A stretch of DNA of 7,006 nucleotides from Bdellovibrionales bacterium (GCA_028279085.1 JANQSX010000036.1:1-7006); one strand, 5' to 3'. Shown: positions 1-5,960, numbered from the stretch's first letter. Numbers and translations: made by a program. The notes: generated by a model from the sequence alone, not told the origin.

Positions 1-294
1 AAATTTGATGTTATTAATGAAAAAAACACAGTGTATGAAAATACCGGTTCTCTTATTAATAGAATGGATATTAGTGAAGAAATCAGTCGTATGGAGGAAC
101 ATATAAAAGCTTTTTATGTTTTGGTCTCTACTAATGGAGTCATCGGAAAAAAAATGTCGTTTTATCTTCAGGAAATGATAAGGGAAATGAACACAATGGG
201 TGCTAAGTCCCAGAACTTTAAATTAACACAGGAAGTGGTTCAGGCAAAAAGTGTTATAGAGAAAATGCGTGAACAGGTTCAAAATGTTGAATAA
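1..294 (+). CDS. yicC: YicC/YloC family endoribonuclease, C-terminal part
   Basis: The frame is open from the first base, so the gene begins outside the window; 97 C-terminal residues are visible before TAA at 292-294. They match the C-terminal DUF1732 region of YicC/YloC proteins: a DISEEISRMEEHI helix, then GKKMSFYLQEMIREMNTMGAKS (the family's QEM-RE-NT-G-KS signature, with M and A where A and S are usual), then a tail ending IEKMREQVQNVE. E. coli YicC and B. subtilis YloC are reported RNA endonucleases involved in RNA turnover; that activity is carried over from the family and the visible part does not include a whole active site. The stop codon lies inside the start of gmk, so the two are translationally coupled and almost certainly in one operon. 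Identity is secure; function is inferred from the family. Confidence 0.93.
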   Translation, partial: KFDVINEKNTVYENTGSLINRMDISEEISRMEEHIKAFYVLVSTNGVIGKKMSFYLQEMIREMNTMGAKSQNFKLTQEVVQAKSVIEKMREQVQNVE

Positions 295-862
295 AAGGGA
301 AACTCTCATAGTAATATCCGGCCCTAGTGGCTCGGGTAAATCCACTCTAGTCAAGGAGGTTTTATCTCTATATGGTCCGGAAAAGATGGGAACATTGGTT
401 TCCTATACCTCCCGGCCTCCTAGAAGATCAGAGAAGGAAGGTTGTGAATATCACTTTGTGAGTAAAGAGCAATTTTTATTTCTCAAAGAAAAAAACTTTT
501 TTGCAGAGTGGACTTATGTTTATGAAAATTATTACGGAACATCTATTGAGCAAATTAATAAGCATTGGAATGAAGGAAGAACTATTATCAAGGATTTTGA
601 TTTACAAGGCGCGGATGCTATTAAAAAAATATACCCTCAAGCCTTGAGAGTTTTTATTCACCCCCCTTCACTGGAGGAATTGAAGAATCGTGTGTATAAT
701 AGGCAGGAGAATGAGAAGAAGGATATAGAGATTAGAATGGAGCAAGCAAAAGAGGAAATAAAGCAGGCTTCATACTTTGATTATCAACTAAAAAATGCCA
801 ATATATCAGATACTGTTGGGAGGTTGAAAAAAATCATTGAAGAATATTTGGAAAAAGCTTAA
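284..862 (+). CDS. gmk: Guanylate kinase
   Basis: Cytoplasmic enzyme that phosphorylates GMP (and dGMP) to GDP with ATP, feeding GTP and (p)ppGpp synthesis. From ATG 284 the protein has 192 residues, close to the roughly 200 usual for bacteria. Visible in order: P-loop GPSGSGKST (13-21); GMP-binding segment SYTSRPPR (40-47, Arg44 and Arg47) and YHF (56-58); Glu75; YYGTS (83-87); DFDLQGA (104-110), matching the family DIDWQGA; lid arginines around 136-151; and FDYQLKN (165-171). No key residue is missing. GTG at 269 in the same frame would add five residues. ATG 284 is preferred because it places the P-loop at the usual distance from the N-terminus and leaves only an 11-base overlap with yicC; its ribosome site (CAGG, 274-277) is weak, which fits coupling to yicC. 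Confidence 0.96.
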   Translation: MLNKRETLIVISGPSGSGKSTLVKEVLSLYGPEKMGTLVSYTSRPPRRSEKEGCEYHFVSKEQFLFLKEKNFFAEWTYVYENYYGTSIEQINKHWNEGRTIIKDFDLQGADAIKKIYPQALRVFIHPPSLEELKNRVYNRQENEKKDIEIRMEQAKEEIKQASYFDYQLKNANISDTVGRLKKIIEEYLEKA

Positions 863-874
863 ATTTGTACTCGT

Positions 875-902
875 TTGGTGAATTGAGTGTATCAATTATA
901 AT
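875..902 (+). promoter_or_regulatory. Candidate sigma-70 promoter before rpoZ
   Basis: A perfect TATAAT at 897-902 lies 16 bases after TTGGTG (875-880), a weak -35. It sits in the 58-base gap between gmk and rpoZ. Transcription would start near 909, where the GGAGG ribosome site begins, so the leader would be very short. The -10 may be fortuitous in AT-rich DNA and rpoZ may mainly be read from upstream. Confidence 0.3.
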
Positions 903-920
903 AAAAACGGAGGTTCTTAT

Positions 921-1184
921 ATGGCTCGGGTAACAGTTGAAGATTGTTTAGTTAAAGTATCAAATCGTTTTGCTTTGGTGTCTTTAGTTACAAAGCGAGT
1001 AAAGCAGTTTTTAAAAGGTGATAAGTGTTTGATAGATGAAAAAAACAATAATGTGGTTAATGCTTTAAGAGAAGTGGCTGCCGATAAAATTGCTTTTGAT
1101 TGCGGAGACTCTTTGCCTGCAGAACAGTTGGAAAAGGATTTAAGGGTGGATAGAGAAATTCCAAAATACTTATCACCGGAATAG
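921..1184 (+). CDS. rpoZ: DNA-directed RNA polymerase omega subunit
   Basis: Small RNA polymerase subunit that helps fold and hold the beta-prime subunit; in proteobacteria it forms part of ppGpp binding site 1. The 87-residue product begins MARVTVEDC, the usual omega start, followed by NRFALV (15-20) and a basic helix with KRVKQF (25-30). NALREVAADKI (47-57) matches the conserved ALRE-A helix. The C-terminal 30 residues are acidic and variable, as in the family. The start is fixed by GGAGG at 909-913, seven bases before ATG. The gene ends in two in-frame stop codons, TAG then TGA (1182-1187). It lies between gmk and spoT, the standard partner order, so it may belong to the same transcript. 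Identification is secure. Confidence 0.97.
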   Translation: MARVTVEDCLVKVSNRFALVSLVTKRVKQFLKGDKCLIDEKNNNVVNALREVAADKIAFDCGDSLPAEQLEKDLRVDREIPKYLSPE

Positions 1185-1207
1185 TGAAAGTCCTTAGAGG
1201 ACTTTCA
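1185..1207 (+). other. Perfect hairpin directly after rpoZ
   Basis: TGAAAGTCC (1185-1193) pairs perfectly with GGACTTTCA (1199-1207) around a 5-base loop; the second in-frame stop codon of rpoZ is the first three bases of the stem. No T-run follows (the next bases are GCTTACAGG), so it is not a classical intrinsic terminator. It could be an attenuating or mRNA-protecting stem between rpoZ and spoT. Confidence 0.5.
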
Positions 1208-1231
1208 GCTTACAGGAGTAATAAATCTCTT

Positions 1232-1276
1232 CTGGATTCCGGCTTTCGCCGGAATGACAAATCAAGTTCAGGGTGA
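1232..1276 (-). repeat. Dispersed palindromic repeat plus a partial second copy
   Basis: The unit at 1232-1258 runs CTGG, stem ATTCCGGC (1236-1243), loop TTTC, stem GCCGGAAT (1248-1255), GAC. Read on the minus strand it is GTCAT-stem-loop-stem-ATCCAG, the form shared by the repeats at 3664, 3711 and 5263. The bases just after it (1259-1276) match the right half of the copy at 3711-3738 (ATCAAGTTCAG then GTGA), a truncated neighbour copy. Short repeats of this build are scattered through many proteobacterial genomes; the strand given is only the orientation of the motif. Confidence 0.75.
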
Positions 1277-1284
1277 TAAAATAA

Positions 1285-1316
1285 AACTTGTTTCAGTTAA
1301 TAAAACAAGTTATACT
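1285..1316 (+). promoter_or_regulatory. Candidate spoT promoter with an inverted repeat
   Basis: TTGTTT (1288-1293) and TATACT (1311-1316) are 17 bases apart, the ideal sigma-70 spacing; the -10 matches five of six consensus bases and the -35 three of six. A perfect 9-base inverted repeat, AACTTGTTT (1285-1293) and AAACAAGTT (1303-1311), covers the -35 and runs up to the -10, so it could be an operator or an mRNA stem. Transcription would start near 1323. That would rule out TTG 1288 as the spoT start, make ATG 1324 leaderless, and favour ATG 1342 or 1372. No experimental support is visible. Confidence 0.35.
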
Positions 1317-1323
1317 TTGTGAT

Positions 1324-3543
1324 ATGGCTTTGCCGCAGAAAATGGATTTTGAAAATCAACGTAAAACTTCTATGGGTATTGAGGATCTGATTACCCGAAT
1401 TAAAAGATATTATCCGGAAGCTGATCTGGAAATCATTCATAAAGCCTATAAGCTAGCGGAAAAAGCACATACCGGTCAGTATCGTAAAGATGGATCCCCC
1501 TTTTTTTATCATCCTTTGTGTGTTGCTTCTATTTTAGCAGATCTACAATTGGATTTATACACTATTGTTACAGGTCTTTTGCATGATGTAGTGGAAGATA
1601 CTTCTGTGGGCTTGGATGTTATTAAAGAGCAATTTAATGATACTGTGGCTTTTTTAGTGGATGGTGTGAGTAAAGTCTCTCAAATTAATTTTCATAATAC
1701 TCAGAAAAAAGATAGTGAAAACATGAGAAAAATGATTGTAGCTATGGCCTGTGATGTGCGGGTTATTTTAGTGAAACTGGCAGATAGACTACATAATATG
1801 AGAACTCTTATACATCTCCCTCCTGAAAAAAGATTAAAGGTGGCCCAAGAAACTATGGATATTTATGCTCCTCTGGCTTCTCGCTTGGGAATTCATTCTA
1901 TTAAAGTGGAGTTGGAAGATTTAGCTTTTCAACATTCTGATTTAGAGGCTTACACTTCTTTAGTGAAGAAAATGGATAGTGAAAAGAAAGAAATGGAAGA
2001 ATACATAAGTGAAGTCATACAGATTTTAGAAACAGAAATTTCAGAGAAGATGAAATTGAAAGTTGAAATAACAGGAAGATTAAAAAATTTGTATTCTATT
2101 TATCAAAAAATGGTTAGTCAGAAAGTGGATTATGGTCAGGTGTATGATATTTTGGCTTTTCGTATCTGTGTGAATAAGATTGAAGAGTGTTACAAAGTTT
2201 TGGGTTTGATTCATTCTCTGTGGAAACCCATACCTGGGCGATTCAAAGATTATATAGCTATACCCAAGCAGAATAATTATCAGAGTCTTCATACAACTGT
2301 ATTCGGGGAAAAAAATACAAGAGTGGAAATCCAAATAAGAACCCATGATATGCACCTCTTAGCTGAAAGAGGAATTGCCGCTCATTGGAAGTATAAAACA
2401 GAGTCATGGAGAAATAATACTGCTGTGGATCATGAAACTTTAAAACAATTTAATTGGCTTCAGGACTTAGTGAGTTTACATCGGCAAAATACCCATTCCG
2501 GAGAGTTTTTAGAGTCCGTTAAAATGGATTTGTTTGATTCTGATATATATATATTTACTCCTGGAGGTGATGTAAAAGAGTTTCCAAAAGGAGCTACTCC
2601 TATTGATTTTGCTTACTGTATACATACGGATTTAGGGCATCGTATTACCGGGGCTAGAGTTAATGGACGTCTGGTTCCACTAAAATATAAACTTAAAAAT
2701 GGAGATACAGTGGAGGTAGTGACTTCAAAAAATCAAACACCTTCCGAAGAGTGGTTAAAAAGTTGTGTTACTTCTAAGGCGAAGTCCAAGATAAAATCTT
2801 TTTTGAAAATGGAGAGTCGAAAACAGGCTTTGGAAATTGGACAAAGATTAGTTGAAAAAGAATTTCGCACAAAAGGTTTAAAGTTAGATAGTGTATTACA
2901 AACGGCTGTTTGCATACAGTATATGAAGGATAAAGGGATTAATTCAAAAGAAGATCTTTATACTTTATTGGGATACGGTAAAATTTTGATTAAGGACTTT
3001 TTGGATACTGTAGTTCCCAAACAGCCAGATATTGAAAAGGAAGAGGATGCTCCTTCACAAATATTTCCGAGTGAAAAAACTCGTAAAAATAAGCCAGACA
3101 ATTTGTGTCCGGTTATCGTTGAAGGTTTAGGAAATATTATGGTGAACTTTGCAAGATGCTGTCGTCCAATTCCCGGGGATGTTATTACCGGTTTTATCAG
3201 TCGGGGTAGAGGGATTGTGATTCATCGTCAATCTTGTCGTTCTTTGTTGTCTATGGACTCTGAAAGATATGTGGATGTGCAGTGGAATCAAAATCATCGG
3301 GAAAAACATAAGCATATTGTAGATATAACAGTTGTTTCTCATGATGTCCCTGGGGTGTTAAAGAGTTTTTCAGAAGTGTTTGCTGAACAAAATGTGAATA
3401 TTATTAATTTGAAAGTCAGCTCCACCCGGGACTTAAAGGCAATGTCTCTATTTAGTGTTGAAGTGCAGGATTTAAAACAACTTCAGTTTTTAATTCGATC
3501 TTTAAAATCTTTAAAGAATGTAATCAGTGTTACTCGTGGGTAA
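1324..3543 (+). CDS. spoT: Bifunctional (p)ppGpp synthetase/hydrolase (RSH, SpoT/Rel type)
   Basis: Makes (p)ppGpp from ATP and GTP/GDP and hydrolyses it, controlling the stringent response. Numbered from ATG 1324 (739 residues), the HD hydrolase keeps His63, His87-Asp88 with Glu91-Asp92 (HDVVED) and Asp154, so hydrolysis should be intact. The synthetase keeps Arg252 (GRLK), Asp275, RFKD (306-309, the bifunctional signature; monofunctional RelA has an EXDD form), YQSLHTTV and Glu335 in VEIQIRT. A TGS domain follows (about 404-468), then the CC/zinc-finger-like segment (Cys612, Cys613, His634, Cys638) and a C-terminal ACT domain (about 670-739). Full length for the family. The start is uncertain: in-frame TTG 1288 and ATGs 1324, 1342 and 1372 all lack a good ribosome site. 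Start 1372 (723 residues) also fits the family well. It follows rpoZ as is usual. The relA/spoT name is a convention for a single RSH. Confidence 0.95.
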   Translation: MALPQKMDFENQRKTSMGIEDLITRIKRYYPEADLEIIHKAYKLAEKAHTGQYRKDGSPFFYHPLCVASILADLQLDLYTIVTGLLHDVVEDTSVGLDVIKEQFNDTVAFLVDGVSKVSQINFHNTQKKDSENMRKMIVAMACDVRVILVKLADRLHNMRTLIHLPPEKRLKVAQETMDIYAPLASRLGIHSIKVELEDLAFQHSDLEAYTSLVKKMDSEKKEMEEYISEVIQILETEISEKMKLKVEITGRLKNLYSIYQKMVSQKVDYGQVYDILAFRICVNKIEECYKVLGLIHSLWKPIPGRFKDYIAIPKQNNYQSLHTTVFGEKNTRVEIQIRTHDMHLLAERGIAAHWKYKTESWRNNTAVDHETLKQFNWLQDLVSLHRQNTHSGEFLESVKMDLFDSDIYIFTPGGDVKEFPKGATPIDFAYCIHTDLGHRITGARVNGRLVPLKYKLKNGDTVEVVTSKNQTPSEEWLKSCVTSKAKSKIKSFLKMESRKQALEIGQRLVEKEFRTKGLKLDSVLQTAVCIQYMKDKGINSKEDLYTLLGYGKILIKDFLDTVVPKQPDIEKEEDAPSQIFPSEKTRKNKPDNLCPVIVEGLGNIMVNFARCCRPIPGDVITGFISRGRGIVIHRQSCRSLLSMDSERYVDVQWNQNHREKHKHIVDITVVSHDVPGVLKSFSEVFAEQNVNIINLKVSSTRDLKAMSLFSVEVQDLKQLQFLIRSLKSLKNVISVTRG

Positions 3544-3557
3544 TGGCAGTTGTTATT

Positions 3558-3673
3558 CCGGCTGTAGTTCGTCATACCGGCTGTAGTTTGTCATACCGGC
3601 TGTAGTTTGTCATACCGGCTGTAGTTTGTCATACCGGCTATAGTCGTCATACCGGCTATAGTCGTCATACCGG
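3558..3673 (+). repeat. Tandem array of 18-19-base units
   Basis: CCGG recurs at 3558, 3577, 3596, 3615, 3634, 3652 and 3670, giving four 19-base units, two 18-base units and the start of a seventh. The 19-base unit is CCGGCTGTAGTTTGTCATA; the first copy has C for one T, and the two 18-base units carry CTATAGTC instead. Each unit contains GTCATACCGG, the left half of the dispersed hairpin repeat, and the array runs straight into a full copy at 3664. It looks like slippage amplification of that half-repeat. It begins 14 bases after the spoT stop codon. Confidence 0.9.
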
Positions 3674-3738
3674 ACTTGATCCGGTATCCAGTGAATGTGT
3701 GAAACTATTTCTGGATTCTGAATCAAGTTCAGAATGAC
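3664..3738. repeat. Pair of inverted hairpin repeats (75-base MITE/BIME-like unit)
   Basis: Two 28-base copies of the dispersed repeat face each other (3664-3691 and 3711-3738) across a 19-base spacer. Each is itself a hairpin: ATACCGGA/TCCGGTAT with loop CTTGA (3667-3687), and ATTCTGAA/TTCAGAAT with loop TCAAG (3715-3735). Compared in the same orientation, 22 of 28 positions agree, and the six differences form three pairs that face each other in the stem, so base pairing is kept. The unit sits between the convergent ends of spoT and the peptidase gene and could fold at the 3' end of either transcript. Confidence 0.8.
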
Positions 3739-3749
3739 AAATCTTTGTC

Positions 3750-3764
3750 GTTATTCCGGACTTG
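3750..3764 (+). repeat. Truncated copy of the dispersed repeat
   Basis: GTTATTCCGGACTTG matches the left half and loop of the repeat (GTCATTCCGGACTTG-type) with one change and then stops matching. The next base is the first of the minus-strand peptidase gene's stop codon (3765-3767), so the break falls exactly at the end of that gene. Confidence 0.6.
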
Positions 3765-5033
3765 CTAGGGTAAAAGGAGTAAGGTTAGTTTTGCTTCTTG
3801 CAAGCCTTGTTCAGCAGCTCGGTTTATCCACAGTTTAGCTTGGTCTATATCCTCTTCTACACCATGGCCATATAGGTGCATAAGACCTAACTGTAATTGG
3901 GCGCGGGCATATTCTTTATCAGCAGCTTTTATAATCCAACGAGCGGCTTCGTCATAGTCTGTTTTTACTCCCTTACCAAGATAAAACATCATACCAAATA
4001 AGTATTCAGATGGTGTATAATGATTATTTGCCGCCATACCAATGTAATCAAATGCGTCTTTATAGTTTACAGCGATGTCCAAATTTATTATTCCAAAAAG
4101 AGAAATTTTACCTACACGATGTTGTGCCGGTATAAATCCTTGTTGAGCGGATATTTTATATAAATCCATAGCTTCCTCTATATCTTGTTCTACATTTTTT
4201 CCTAAGAAATATTCCAAACCTAAACTAAAAGTAGCAACGGGAAGTTTGTTATTAAAAGCTTGTTTAAGCCAGTGAAGTGATTCTTGATTTTGTTTATTAT
4301 TTTTATACCAAATACTTAAGGAGTACTGTGCTATTGCATCATTATTTTTAGCTTCTGAGATTAATGTATTTAATTGATTTTCTACACACTTTTTAAAAGT
4401 ACAATTAAGAGGCTTTTGTGATAATAACTGTCTGATTTTAGATGCTGATACATACTGAATATAGGATGACACTCCTAAATGCCTGACAATAATTCCCGTT
4501 AACTTATTTGTATCTGATTGAAAAACAGCCCCTCCACTAAATCCTCCATGAACTTCTTTAGAGATACCTGCTTCCATGAAAAAATCAAACTGACTTAGTA
4601 CATGCCCTCTTATAAAACGAAAGTTTCCGTCAGGGAAGCCGATTAGAGATATATTTGATAGATTATTAAGCTTCTTAGGTTGTATGGGGTAATAAGTGTT
4701 GGAACGATAGTCATCTGTTTTAAGAACGGCTAGATCATATTTTAAATCTAAATGTGATATTTTCTTAATAAAAATCTTTTTCTTTGTTTTCGGATCTATA
4801 AAGAAGAGATTTTTTTCTACATTGTCGTTTAGATCATGAATCACATGAGCGGCTGTAACTAAAGTATCAGGCTTTGTGAATACGGCTGAACCTTGTCCGA
4901 TTATGTGTTTAGAATCATCGGTTGTAATAAGCTCTACTACTCCTGGGTACTGGTTGCGGTCTTCAGATCCATAAGAGAATGTAGTAAATAGAAAGAAAGA
5001 AAATATAAAAATAATTTTTAAGTGGAAAAACAT
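3765..5033 (-). CDS. Exported trypsin-like serine peptidase with C-terminal Sel1 repeats
   Basis: From ATG at 5031-5033 the protein has 422 residues. Residues 1-22 (MFFHLKIIFIFSFFLFTTFSYG) form a signal peptide, so it should be exported to the periplasm or beyond. A chymotrypsin-fold peptidase domain (about 28-205) has the full triad: His63 in LVTAAHV, Asp100 in KYDLAVL and Ser166 in GGFSGGAV. Cys211 and Cys216 may form a disulphide. The rest (about 232-415) is five Sel1-like (TPR-type) repeats; the last two, with GKGVKTDYDEAARWIIKAA and GHGVEEDIDQAKLWINRAA, are the clearest. Sel1 repeats usually bind proteins, so they may bring substrates or partners; the substrate is unknown. AGGAG at 5045-5049 supports this start; the same frame runs open to 5150 but that extension carries no ribosome site next to it and buries the signal peptide. 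It is convergent with spoT. I do not recognise a named gene. Confidence 0.88.
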   Translation of the reverse strand: MFFHLKIIFIFSFFLFTTFSYGSEDRNQYPGVVELITTDDSKHIIGQGSAVFTKPDTLVTAAHVIHDLNDNVEKNLFFIDPKTKKKIFIKKISHLDLKYDLAVLKTDDYRSNTYYPIQPKKLNNLSNISLIGFPDGNFRFIRGHVLSQFDFFMEAGISKEVHGGFSGGAVFQSDTNKLTGIIVRHLGVSSYIQYVSASKIRQLLSQKPLNCTFKKCVENQLNTLISEAKNNDAIAQYSLSIWYKNNKQNQESLHWLKQAFNNKLPVATFSLGLEYFLGKNVEQDIEEAMDLYKISAQQGFIPAQHRVGKISLFGIINLDIAVNYKDAFDYIGMAANNHYTPSEYLFGMMFYLGKGVKTDYDEAARWIIKAADKEYARAQLQLGLMHLYGHGVEEDIDQAKLWINRAAEQGLQEAKLTLLLLP

Positions 5034-5070
5034 GATAAAAACAACTCCTGTATTTTTTACCTCTATATAT

Positions 5071-5099
5071 CTTATATGCAAGATCGGAGTGTTGTTAAA
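5071..5099 (-). promoter_or_regulatory. Candidate promoter of the peptidase gene
   Basis: On the minus strand TATAAG (5071-5076) lies 17 bases after TTTAAC (5094-5099). This gives a start near 5064 and a leader of about 30 bases containing the AGGAG ribosome site. The -10 matches five of six consensus bases; the -35 is weak. Confidence 0.35.
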
Positions 5100-5118
5100 A
5101 ATTGCTATAAAAGCAATT
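5100..5118. other. Small inverted repeat upstream of the peptidase gene
   Basis: AATTGCT (5100-5106) and AGCAATT (5112-5118) form a perfect 7-base inverted repeat with a 5-base centre, directly upstream of the candidate -35. Its position would suit a regulator binding site, but it is short and AT-rich, so chance is possible. Confidence 0.35.
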
Positions 5119-5168
5119 ATATAGTGGAAAATTGTCAATAGTTTATACAAGAAAATAGATTATTTACA

Positions 5169-5193
5169 CCAAAAGCCCTTGTAGAGCTTTTGG
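5169..5193. other. Hairpin CCAAAAGC...GCTTTTGG
   Basis: Eight bases (5169-5176) pair with 5186-5193; past one mismatch, two more pairs close a 3-base loop. It resembles a terminator stem, but no T-run follows directly on either strand and no gene ends here. It lies 11 bases outside the large palindrome at 5204-5345 and may be the remnant of an older gene end. Confidence 0.35.
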
Positions 5194-5203
5194 GTTACAA
5201 AAG

Positions 5204-5345
5204 TGAGATTTTTTAAGTCACAGTCAGCTCAAAAGTTCAGACATGCGTTTTGCCACAGAGCCGTCATTCCCGCGTAGGCGGGAATCAGCCGCTCTGTGTT
5301 CAAAGCCGAACTCATTTTGAGCTGACTGTGACTCAGAAAATCTCA
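5204..5345. repeat. 142-base palindromic element
   Basis: The two halves are reverse complements over most of their length. TGAGATTTT (5204-5212) pairs with 5337-5345; an 18-base block starting GTCACAGTCAGC (5217-5234) pairs perfectly with 5315-5332; CACAGAGC (5254-5261) pairs with 5291-5298; and ATTCCCGC (5266-5273) pairs with GCGGGAAT (5278-5285) around GTAG. The centre is a copy of the dispersed GTCAT...ATC-AG repeat and has the form ATTCCC-N8-GGGAAT, the published pattern of the Neisseria dRS3 repeat. No reading frame is present. It looks like a non-autonomous mobile or REP-type element; no target-site duplication is obvious at its ends. Confidence 0.8.
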
Positions 5346-5491
5346 TCTATCAAACTAAAAGTGGTTATCTTTCAGATTTAATTTTAACTATTATTCTGAA
5401 GATTCAGAGGAAGTAGCAGATAGTTCTTTTGGCATACTTTCTACATGGATACTTTGTGGGAAAAGTGACAAGATTTTAAATATTTATGAAA

Positions 5492-5524
5492 AAAATAGCA
5501 TTTACTAGCAGTAAACGCTATTTT
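5492..5524. repeat. 33-base palindrome, copy 1
   Basis: AAAATAGCATTTACT (5492-5506) pairs with AGTAAACGCTATTTT (5510-5524) around AGC with one mismatch. With its A-run before and T-run after, it could act as a bidirectional terminator or be a REP-like element. Bases 5502-5524 occur again, exactly and inverted, at 5836-5858. Confidence 0.7.
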
Positions 5525-5835
5525 CAAAACATCGTATTTATTCACTAAAAAGTCTTTTTTTCAACTTATCGTAAGAAACAAAATAATCTTTAATTGGTTG
5601 TCTTGTTCTCTGTTTATAGGCATTTGTTACTGTAAAAAATTAAAGTTATATTAAATACTTACTCTTATGCTGTTTAAAAAACCATGACCTTGATTTTTAT
5701 GTGTCCATTATTTTTTTGTCTGTTCATTCTTGAAAAGTTCAATCCATTTTCTCTCTTTTCGCTTAAAAAAAATAATGTCTTTCAAAAAGACCCCTCCATT
5801 CTCAAAACACCTTTTTTCTTAACTTTTTTGCCTAA

Positions 5836-5868
5836 AAAATAGCGTTTACTGCTAGTAACTAATATTTT
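5836..5868. repeat. 33-base palindrome, copy 2 (one arm decayed)
   Basis: The 23 bases from 5836 to 5858 are the exact reverse complement of 5502-5524. The remaining arm (to 5868) matches the expected palindrome imperfectly, with four mismatches in a 15-base stem, so this copy is degraded on its right side. Together with copy 1 it brackets 311 bases and could mark the ends of a small element. Confidence 0.65.
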
Positions 5869-5960
5869 TCATTTTGAGTTGGAAGTGTGGGTCTGTGGAT
5901 ACATGCTGCTAAAGATTATACGGATTAGAAAAATAAAACTGATAACTATTGGACTTCACT

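Larger units (their letters stand above)
5346..5960. other. 615 bases without a convincing gene
   Basis: Very AT-rich. It contains two 33-base palindromes (listed separately) and several short coding-like stretches, none with a good start. On the minus strand a frame at 5538-5639 encodes 33 residues including TRQPIKDYFVSYDKLKKR, but with no credible start codon. Another at 5708-5785 gives 25 lysine-rich residues from a TTG preceded by GGAGG, and about 5391-5483 reads 30 residues ending MPKELSATSSESSE. On the plus strand about 5360-5508 is open. These may be scraps of a decayed gene or chance. Bases 5777-5791 form a GTCTTT-CAA-AAAGAC hairpin; on the minus strand it is followed after a few bases by eight T's, a possible weak terminator. 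The region must hold the promoter of the pilin-like gene, but I see no clear one. Confidence 0.5.

Noticed and set aside
1185..1207. Intrinsic terminator after rpoZ
   Set aside because: The stem is perfect but no T-run follows, so it is reported only as a hairpin.
2113..2120. Possible defect in the SpoT synthetase from GRLKN replacing GRPKH
   Set aside because: The catalytic Arg, Asp and Glu are present, and functional RSH enzymes vary at the P and H positions (E. coli SpoT has GREKH), so this is not evidence of inactivation.
2080..3342. Minus-strand open frames inside spoT (2080-2355, 2733-2915, 3127-3342)
   Set aside because: They lie wholly within a fully conserved gene on the other strand and have no ribosome sites or recognisable products.
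3558..3673. CRISPR array
   Set aside because: The units are directly abutting 18-19-base repeats with no unique spacers, and no cas genes are present.
5116..5138. TTGACA and TATAAT on the minus strand upstream of the peptidase
   Set aside because: Both hexamers match consensus perfectly, but they are only 11 bases apart, too close to work together as a sigma-70 promoter.
5034..5150. N-terminal extension of the peptidase (open frame to 5150)
   Set aside because: The internal ATG at 5031-5033 has an AGGAG site and begins a textbook signal peptide; the extension would bury it and overlaps the candidate promoter.
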